Source: Streptomyces sp. NRRL S-350
GTDB taxonomy: Bacteria; Actinomycetota; Actinomycetes; Streptomycetales; Streptomycetaceae
NCBI RefSeq assembly: GCF_000719705.1
Contig: NZ_JOHO01000046.1
Span: forward strand, 28,804 to 92,803
DNA length: 64,000 nucleotides
Direction: 5' to 3'
Shown here in pieces: positions 58,466 through 64,000 of this stretch. The notes under the pieces are model-generated. The model saw nothing but the letters and a program-made list of their open reading frames with translations, had not been told where the DNA came from and searched no databases. A program made the position numbers and the translations under genes. Position 1 is the stretch's first letter. Every line of letters begins with the position of its first letter.

Positions 58466-60241
58466 TCAGCCGCCGCTGCCGTACGTCGTGTTGGCGCAGA
58501 TGTCGTCGTCCGCCGAGCGGGCCTCGTTGGTGACGGTGGTGGGCAGCGGCTGCGGGGGCGTCGGGACTCCCGGCGTGGCGCCGGCCGTCCCGGTGGGCGC
58601 GCCGCTGCCGAGGCCGACGGCCGCCGCGAAGTCCTGGCCGACGATCACCGAGATGCCCCGCCCGGCGCCGGGCGAGACGTCGGCGCCCGGGAACAGCGCG
58701 GCGACCTTGTCGGCGTTGGCCTTCTGCCCGGTGCCGTACTCGATCGTGGTGGTCTTGTACTTGGTGCTCGCCGCCTGGCCCGCCAGGGTGGCGCTGAACT
58801 TGGCGGCCTTCAACTGCTCGGTGCCCTTGCCGGCCAGGCCGTTGGCGGTCGTCCCGTTGTAGACCGACACCTTGATCGCGGCGTTGGAGGCGTCCGCGGG
58901 CGGGGCGGCGGGAGTGGTCGGCGCGGGCGGCTGCGGGGCCGCGCTGGTGCCGGGCGCGTCCGGCTGCTGGCCGGTGGCGTTCTGGCCGTCGATGGTCTGG
59001 TCGGCCTTGAGGGTCTCCCAGAGCTTGTTGGCGTCCGACTGGATGATGTCGATGTTCGAGTCCTCGGTGCGGAAGCGCCAGGGCACCGTGACGAACTTGA
59101 GGTCGTGCATGTCGATGTTCTTCATCGACAGCCCGAAGGAGAGCAGCTTGTCCGCCGAGTCCAGGCCGGGGTCGACGGTCAGCGACTTGGTGGCGGCGTC
59201 GGCCAGCGGCAGCAGGTTGGTGGGGCTCAGCCCGTCCTTCTTGATCTTGCTGATGAGGGAGCCCATGAAGGCCTGCTGGCGCTTCATCCGGCCGATGTCG
59301 GAGCCGTCGCCGATGCCGTGCCGCAGCCGGACGTAGTCGAGCGCCTTCTGGCCGTCCACGGTCTGCTTGCCCTGCGGGAGGACGAGCGCGCCCTTCTTCT
59401 TCAGCTTGGGGTTGATGTCCCCCTCGTAGATCGCCTGCGGGAGGCAGATGTCCACGCCGTTGACGGCCTTGGTCATCGCGGCGAAACCGTTGAAGTCGAC
59501 CACCATGGTGTGGTCGACCCGGATGCCGGTCATCTTCTCCACGGTGTTCTGGGTGCAGGCCGGGTTGCCGTCGTCGCTGCCGCCGGTCGCGAAGGCGGCG
59601 TTGAACAGGTCGGTGTTGCCGCCCTTGGTCCACTTGCCGTTGGGCAGCTTGCAGGCAGGCAGCGGGACCATCGCGTTGCGCGGGATCGAGATGCCCACGG
59701 CGTGCTTGTGGTCGGCGTAGACGTGCAGCAGGATCGTGGTGTCGGAGCGGGCGCCGCCGTCCTCCCCGCCGCCGAGGTCGGCGTTGTTCTTGCCGCGGCT
59801 GTCCGAGCCGATCAGCAGGACGTTGACCGGCTTGTTGCCGTCCGCGTCGGCCTTCGCCTCGGGCGGGCGGTCGGTGGCTATCGCGTCGGCGTCGAAGGAC
59901 TTGATGTTGGCGTTCAGCTTGAAGTAGATCGCGCCGCCCGCGCCGGCGATCAGCACCAGCACACCGGCCGCCGACCAGGCGACGATCTTCTTCACGTTCT
60001 TCTTCGGCTTGGCGCTCTTGCGCGCCGCCGCCCGGCCGCCGGAGCCGGACTCCGCCCGGCCACCGCCGCCGCCGGCCGCGCCGCCGCCTCGACCGCCCTT
60101 GCCCTGCGCAGCACGGCGGGCCTCCGCCCGGCCACCGGAGCGCGGCGGGGGCACGGCGCTGCCGCTCTCCGTGCCCTCGGCCGTGAGCGCGCCGGACGCG
60201 TCCTCGTCCCGAGCCGGGCCCTCGCCCCACTGACCTGACAT
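58466..60241 (-). CDS. LytR-CpsA-Psr (LCP) family protein with LytR_C domain
   Basis: This 591-residue membrane protein has a basic Gly/Ala-rich cytoplasmic N-terminus (about 85 residues), one membrane helix (IVAWSAAGVLVLIAGAGGAIYF), the LCP domain with VNVLLIGSDSRG, RSDTTILLHV, SIPRNAMV and the arginine-rich ALDYVRLRHGIGDGSDIGRMKRQQAFM. It has a LytR_C domain at the end (IKVSVYNGTTANGLAGKG). LCP proteins attach glycopolymers such as teichoic acids to peptidoglycan. ATG at 60241 follows AAAGG. It is a single gene. Confidence 0.93.
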   Translation of the reverse strand: MSGQWGEGPARDEDASGALTAEGTESGSAVPPPRSGGRAEARRAAQGKGGRGGGAAGGGGGRAESGSGGRAAARKSAKPKKNVKKIVAWSAAGVLVLIAGAGGAIYFKLNANIKSFDADAIATDRPPEAKADADGNKPVNVLLIGSDSRGKNNADLGGGEDGGARSDTTILLHVYADHKHAVGISIPRNAMVPLPACKLPNGKWTKGGNTDLFNAAFATGGSDDGNPACTQNTVEKMTGIRVDHTMVVDFNGFAAMTKAVNGVDICLPQAIYEGDINPKLKKKGALVLPQGKQTVDGQKALDYVRLRHGIGDGSDIGRMKRQQAFMGSLISKIKKDGLSPTNLLPLADAATKSLTVDPGLDSADKLLSFGLSMKNIDMHDLKFVTVPWRFRTEDSNIDIIQSDANKLWETLKADQTIDGQNATGQQPDAPGTSAAPQPPAPTTPAAPPADASNAAIKVSVYNGTTANGLAGKGTEQLKAAKFSATLAGQAASTKYKTTTIEYGTGQKANADKVAALFPGADVSPGAGRGISVIVGQDFAAAVGLGSGAPTGTAGATPGVPTPPQPLPTTVTNEARSADDDICANTTYGSGG

Positions 60242-60529
60242 GCGCGTACCTTTCACCGACGGAAGCGACGCCCCGGACGATCTGGCGCACCGCACACAGA
60301 GAGACGGCCCGAACCGTTCCCAGGTTGCACATACGACCGTCGGCATCAACCGACGATCGTGGCTTCCGATCATATTTTGGCCCGACACGATCACGGACCC
60401 CCGGTGCGTGGGCAACCCGGCCTCCGATCGGGCAACCACCAGGCAGAACACCCGAAACCGTCCGATTCCGACGTGACCCATGCCACTGCGATCCGCTCGC
60501 CCGGGCCCGCCGGGCAGCGCCGGGGCGGC

Positions 60530-61516
60530 TCAGAGCCAGCCGCGGCGGCCGGCGAGGAGACCGGCCTCGAAACGGCTGCGGGCGGCGAGGCGGTCCATGA
60601 GGTCGGCCATCATCCGGCGCACCGTGCGCAGGGAGAGGCCGAGGTGCTTGCCGGCCGCCTCGTCGGTGTAGCCCCGGCCGAGGAGGCGCAGGAGTTCCTG
60701 CTCCTGGCGGGTCAGGCCCTGCTCGTCGCGTTCGCGCGGGGCGCCGAAGGGGGCCGCGTCGGCCCAGGTCTGCTCGAACAGCGAGAGCAGGGCGGTGATC
60801 ACGCCGGGCGAGGAGATCTGCACCGCGCCCTTGCGAGTGTTGGCGGGGTCGATCGGGACGAGGGCCACCCGGCGGTCGATGACCATCATGCGCAGCGGGA
60901 GCGCGGGCACCGTCCGCACCTCGCAGCCCAGCCCGGTCAGCCACTCGGCGTGCCGGACGGTGGCCCGGTCCTTGCGGACGCTGTCCAGGTAGACCGTCCG
61001 CATCGTGACGCCGCGGGCGAGCAGTTCCTCGTTGGCCGGGCGGCTGGCCTGGAGCGAGGCGGCGGACTGCGCTCCGCCGGGGTTGAAGGTGAGCAGTTCG
61101 CCGGAGACCGAGCGGACCAGCTCGTCCAACCGGGCCTGCACCGTCGCGAGGCCGATCAGCCGCTCCAGCTGGCTGTCCTCCTGGGCCGACTCGTCCCGGT
61201 ACTCGGCGAGCAGGCCGGTGATGGCGGCCTGGCGCCGCTCGAACTCCTGCTGGGCGCGCTGCTGGAGGGACTCGTAGTGGCGCAGGAGGGCCGGCAGCCC
61301 GACCCTGGGGTCGACCGGCCGCAGACCGCCCGGGAGCTCGCCGGGGAGTTCCTCCGAGGGGCGGAGCAGGCGCAGGTCGGCGAGTTGGCCGAGCGCGGCG
61401 CGGACCCGCTTCTCGCTCAGGCCGAGTTCCTCGCCGAGGGCCCTGGCGTCGAGCTGATGGTCGGTCAGCAGTAACCGGTAGACCGCCTGCGCGGCGTCGT
61501 CGATCGCGTCCGTCAT
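60530..61516 (-). CDS. TrmB-like / LuxR-type transcriptional regulator
   Basis: The 328-residue protein has an N-terminal winged helix (YRLLLTDHQLDARALGEELGLSEKRVRAALGQLADLRLL), a PLD-like middle domain (TFNPGGAQSAASLQASRPANEELLARGVTMRTVYLDSVRKD), and a C-terminal LuxR helix-turn-helix (LTRQEQELLRLLGRGYTDEAAGKHLGLSLRTVRRMMADLMDRL). Such regulators often sit next to peptide or natural-product genes. ATG at 61516. It is divergent from the secreted-peptide gene at 61885. Confidence 0.85.
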   Translation of the reverse strand: MTDAIDDAAQAVYRLLLTDHQLDARALGEELGLSEKRVRAALGQLADLRLLRPSEELPGELPGGLRPVDPRVGLPALLRHYESLQQRAQQEFERRQAAITGLLAEYRDESAQEDSQLERLIGLATVQARLDELVRSVSGELLTFNPGGAQSAASLQASRPANEELLARGVTMRTVYLDSVRKDRATVRHAEWLTGLGCEVRTVPALPLRMMVIDRRVALVPIDPANTRKGAVQISSPGVITALLSLFEQTWADAAPFGAPRERDEQGLTRQEQELLRLLGRGYTDEAAGKHLGLSLRTVRRMMADLMDRLAARSRFEAGLLAGRRGWL

Positions 61517-61884
61517 CGGCGCACCACCCCCGCAGTCCGTCCCACTCGACCGGCGGCTTCCGCCCGCACGAGTCGCCGCCTGATCATGCCAGGGCCGACG
61601 GGCCTGGACAACCGTGGAAGCACTCCGTTTCCACCGGCTGATCGGAGCGCGTCAAAAGAGGTCACGGAATGGCAATGGCACCATCGTGCCAGGGCGATCT
61701 TCCTGCCGCCCCGAACACCTTCCGGCGCCCCCCGCCGTGCAGCAGACTTTCGGCCGTCGGGGAGCGGCGAGCTCCCCGGCCGGGCCCGCCGACGGGCTGC
61801 GGACCGCCCTCACCGGCGGTCGGCCGGCGCCGTCGCGGAATTGCCCGGTTCCCGCTTCCGAAACTGCTCGTCCTGGGGGATTCC
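61517..61884. other. Divergent region upstream of the secreted peptide
   Basis: I see no convincing gene. It should hold the promoters of the divergent regulator and of the peptide gene, but no clear -35/-10 pair stands out. Confidence 0.4.
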
Positions 61885-62112
61885 ATGCTTTCCTGTCGCG
61901 CCTTCGCCTGCACCGCCGCCGCCTCGATCGCCCTCGCCTGCGGCGCCCTGGCCGGGACCGCGCAGGCCGCGACCGGCCTTCCGCCGGTCGCCGGGCCGGT
62001 CGCCACCGCTTCGGTGCCCGCCGCCCCGGGCACGCTCGCCGGCGACGTCACCGCGCTCCTGCCGACCAAGGTGCCCGCCATCAACACGCCGGGCGACTGG
62101 CGCTGGGAGTGA
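61885..62112 (+). CDS. Small secreted peptide
   Basis: This 75-residue protein has a signal peptide (MLSCRAFACTAAASIALACG, cleavage likely after AQA near residue 28) and a 47-residue mature part rich in Pro, Ala and Thr, ending PGDWRWE. ATG at 61885 follows GGGGGATT. It is divergent from the TrmB/LuxR regulator and upstream of the HPr-kinase-like and VOC genes. No homologue recognised; it may be a structural or signalling peptide. Confidence 0.6.
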   Translation: MLSCRAFACTAAASIALACGALAGTAQAATGLPPVAGPVATASVPAAPGTLAGDVTALLPTKVPAINTPGDWRWE

Positions 62113-62370
62113 TCGGCAACCCCGCCGATCCCGCGCACACCTGACGACTCCTCACCCCGGCCCGGCAGGCGGGCAGCACTGCCGGACGGTGACGGACGAC
62201 CCTGGGGCGCCCGGCGGAACACCCCGCGGGCCGCTGCGGCGGACGCGCCCGGTCGCCGGACCTGGTGACGGCCCCCGGGCCTCCCGGCGCCCCACCCGGG
62301 GCGGCTGCGGCCGCGCGAACTCCGGGCGCCCTCAGAAATTGAATGTGCAACAAACCCGTCAGGAGCGACA

Positions 62371-63261
62371 GTGCCGGTTATCGAGCCGATTGTGCTGAAC
62401 TTCTTCGGCATCGAGGTCGGCCTCGTCCGGGCCGACCGCGACGAGATCTCGTTCCATTTCGGCCCGCACCTCACCGCGAATTCGCAGGATCCCGACCAAC
62501 TGCGGGTGGAATTCTCCGACGCCACCGGAAAGGGCGCCCCGGCCGATTTCCTGGTCCGCCGCAGCGACGGCACGCCCCTGCTGCGCCGCACCTTCCGGGG
62601 CTGGGGCAACGTGCCGCCCGCCGTGCCGCCGTTCGCCGCGCTGCAGGACCGGTTCTGCCTGGCCCCGGCCGTCGTCCTGGCGAAGGGGGGCGCCACCGTC
62701 GCCCTGATCGGCGGGCCGTACTCGGAACAGGCGAACGTGGGCGCCGCGCTGGCGCAGCGCTCCTGGGAGTTCGTCTCCGGCCGGCTGCTGGTGCTGGACC
62801 GGCGCTCCGGCCACGTACTGCCCTACCTCGCCCCGCTGGAGGCGCGCGGACCCGCCGCGGCCTGGCTGCGCGGCGCCGGACTGCCCGAGGGGATGTGGCG
62901 CACCGTCGCCTCGCCGGTCGGCGGCGAGGTGCTGCTGGTGCGGCCGGAGTGCCTCGGCCCGGTCGTGCCGGTGCGGGCCCGGCTGGCGCCGCCCGCCCTG
63001 GTTCGGCTGTGTCGTGGCGCCGACGAGGAAGTACGGCTGGCACCATGGGAGTTCACGACCCGGACCTGGCCGGCCGGGTCCGCCGGCCGACTCGCCGGCG
63101 CACCGACCTACTGCCTCCACCTGCCCGGCGTGGGCGGGGCGGAGGAGGCGGCAGGCCTGATCGACCACGCAATGACCAAGGAGAAGGACGAGTCGTGCCT
63201 CGACGTACCCGCTATGCCATCGGTGCACCGTGCTGGGCTGACTGCATCACTCCCGATCTGA
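62371..63261 (+). CDS. HPr-kinase-like protein with degenerate P-loop
   Basis: The 296-residue protein resembles HprK/serine-kinase-C-like proteins: a VVLAKGGATVALIGGPYSEQANVGAALAQRSWEFVSGRLLVLDRRSGHVLPYLAPL segment aligns with the kinase P-loop and its downstream strand. In active enzymes the loop reads G-x4-GKS; here it is GGPYSEQAN, with the Gly-Lys-Ser missing. It is probably an inactive relative. GTG at 62371 after AGGAG. Its end overlaps the VOC gene by 67 bases. Confidence 0.6.
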   Translation: MPVIEPIVLNFFGIEVGLVRADRDEISFHFGPHLTANSQDPDQLRVEFSDATGKGAPADFLVRRSDGTPLLRRTFRGWGNVPPAVPPFAALQDRFCLAPAVVLAKGGATVALIGGPYSEQANVGAALAQRSWEFVSGRLLVLDRRSGHVLPYLAPLEARGPAAAWLRGAGLPEGMWRTVASPVGGEVLLVRPECLGPVVPVRARLAPPALVRLCRGADEEVRLAPWEFTTRTWPAGSAGRLAGAPTYCLHLPGVGGAEEAAGLIDHAMTKEKDESCLDVPAMPSVHRAGLTASLPI

Positions 63262-63911
63262 CCGGCAGCCGCGTCTTCTACTCGGCGCTGTTCGGCTGGG
63301 AGTTCGTCACCGAGTCGCCCGACTACCAACTGGCCGTGCTGGGCGGGGACATCGTCGGCGGCTTCGGTGCCGCCCCGGCCGGGATGCCGCCCGGCGCGGT
63401 GTGGAACACCTACCTGGCGACCAAGGACGCGGACCACTGCTGCGAGCAGGTCGGGCGGCTCGGCGGCCGGGTGGTGATGCCGCCGGTGCCGGTCGGCGAG
63501 AACGGCCGGCTCTTCCTCTCCGTCGACCCCTCGGACGCCACGGTCGGCTTCTGGGAGGGCCGCCGCGCCGAAGGCGTCGTGCTCGCCGACGAGCCCGGTG
63601 CGATCAGCGGGCACGAGCTGCGGGTGCCGCTCGCCGCCACCGCCGAGTCCTTCTACGGTGCGCTGTTCGGCTACCGGCTCACCGCCGGCGGGGAGTTCGA
63701 GCTCGACGGGGTCGGGCAGGCGCGGGTGGTCGAGAGCGACCAGGGCCGCCCGCAGTGGCTGCCCCACGTCGGCGCCGTCGACCCGGGGGAGACGGTACGC
63801 CGGGCGGTGGCGCGGGGGGCCCGGCTGGTCCGGCCCGGCCGCGAGGAGCCGCCGGTGCTGCGGGACCCGTGGGGCGCCGAGTTCGGCGTCGTCGCGGTGC
63901 GGGACGCCTGA
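63195..63911 (+). CDS. VOC-family (glyoxalase-like) protein, two-domain
   Basis: This 238-residue protein has two tandem vicinal-oxygen-chelate domains: DLTGSRVFYSALFGWEFVTESPDYQLAVLGGD (residues about 20-55) and LAATAESFYGALFGYRLTAGGEFELDG. The usual metal-binding His/Glu residues are partly present. Such proteins include dioxygenases, resistance proteins and uncharacterised binders. GTG at 63195, coupled to the HPr-kinase-like gene by a 67-base overlap. Confidence 0.8.
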   Translation: MPRRTRYAIGAPCWADCITPDLTGSRVFYSALFGWEFVTESPDYQLAVLGGDIVGGFGAAPAGMPPGAVWNTYLATKDADHCCEQVGRLGGRVVMPPVPVGENGRLFLSVDPSDATVGFWEGRRAEGVVLADEPGAISGHELRVPLAATAESFYGALFGYRLTAGGEFELDGVGQARVVESDQGRPQWLPHVGAVDPGETVRRAVARGARLVRPGREEPPVLRDPWGAEFGVVAVRDA

Positions 63912-63928
63912 CCGGCTCCGGTCCGGGC

Positions 63929-63961
<33 letters not shown>

Positions 63962-64000
63962 ACCGGTCAGGGGGGCGGGGGGCGGGGAGGGGCCGGGGGG

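Overview
The window is high-GC actinobacterial DNA, and the gene content points to a Streptomycetaceae chromosome (Streptomyces or Kitasatospora type). The markers are a complete conservon operon with a CYP157/CYP154-like P450 pair, a c-di-AMP riboswitch in front of an M23 peptidase, an NsdA-like TPR regulator and several apparently leaderless genes.

Positions 1 to about 19,055 are the right-hand part of an integrated siphophage. Almost all genes are on the minus strand in packaging-to-lysis order from right to left: HNH protein, small and large terminase, portal, S78 protease, HK97-fold capsid, connectors, tail tube, gp10-like protein, tail-assembly chaperones, tape measure, Dit, Tal-like protein, minor tail proteins, a collagen-like fibre and the start of an amidase endolysin cut off by the window edge. 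Two lower-GC plus-strand genes (4017-4532 and 16292-16774) look like morons. A 572-residue large serine integrase lies at the right end. Just beyond it are the first 13 codons of an FrnE/DsbA-family gene (19095 leftwards), so the phage sits inside that gene. Two repeat families occur in the prophage: a 16-24 bp perfect palindrome in four gene gaps of the late operon, and a 19-bp same-direction motif at four sites.

Positions 19,219 to 31,000 hold a universal stress protein, an asparagine-synthetase-like protein whose ATP-pyrophosphatase loop is destroyed, the NsdA-like regulator, and then the most notable locus: three tandem Y-RNA-like noncoding units that mimic circularly permuted tRNA arms, directly upstream of a Ro/TROVE protein gene. 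After it come L-2-hydroxyglutarate oxidase, trmB, a PrsW-type protease, an initiator tRNA and a 12-codon leader ORF with an exceptionally long Shine-Dalgarno sequence.

Positions 31,000 to 45,400 carry membrane and acetyltransferase genes, the riboswitch-controlled M23 peptidase, a TetR/hydrolase pair with an operator inside its promoter, and the conservon: CvnA (ATPase), CvnB (roadblock), CvnC (DUF742), CvnD (GTPase), a P450 lacking the EXXR arginine, and a conventional P450.

Positions 45,400 to 64,000 contain a PEP-mutase-like enzyme, two AhpD-like proteins (one with an ECF41 sigma factor and a matching target promoter), UppP, a MocR regulator, an XRE-cupin regulator with a DUF6126 protein, pyruvate oxidase, a GH65 phosphorylase with beta-phosphoglucomutase, an LCP ligase, and a TrmB/LuxR regulator beside a small secreted peptide, an HPr-kinase-like protein with a degenerate P-loop and a VOC protein.
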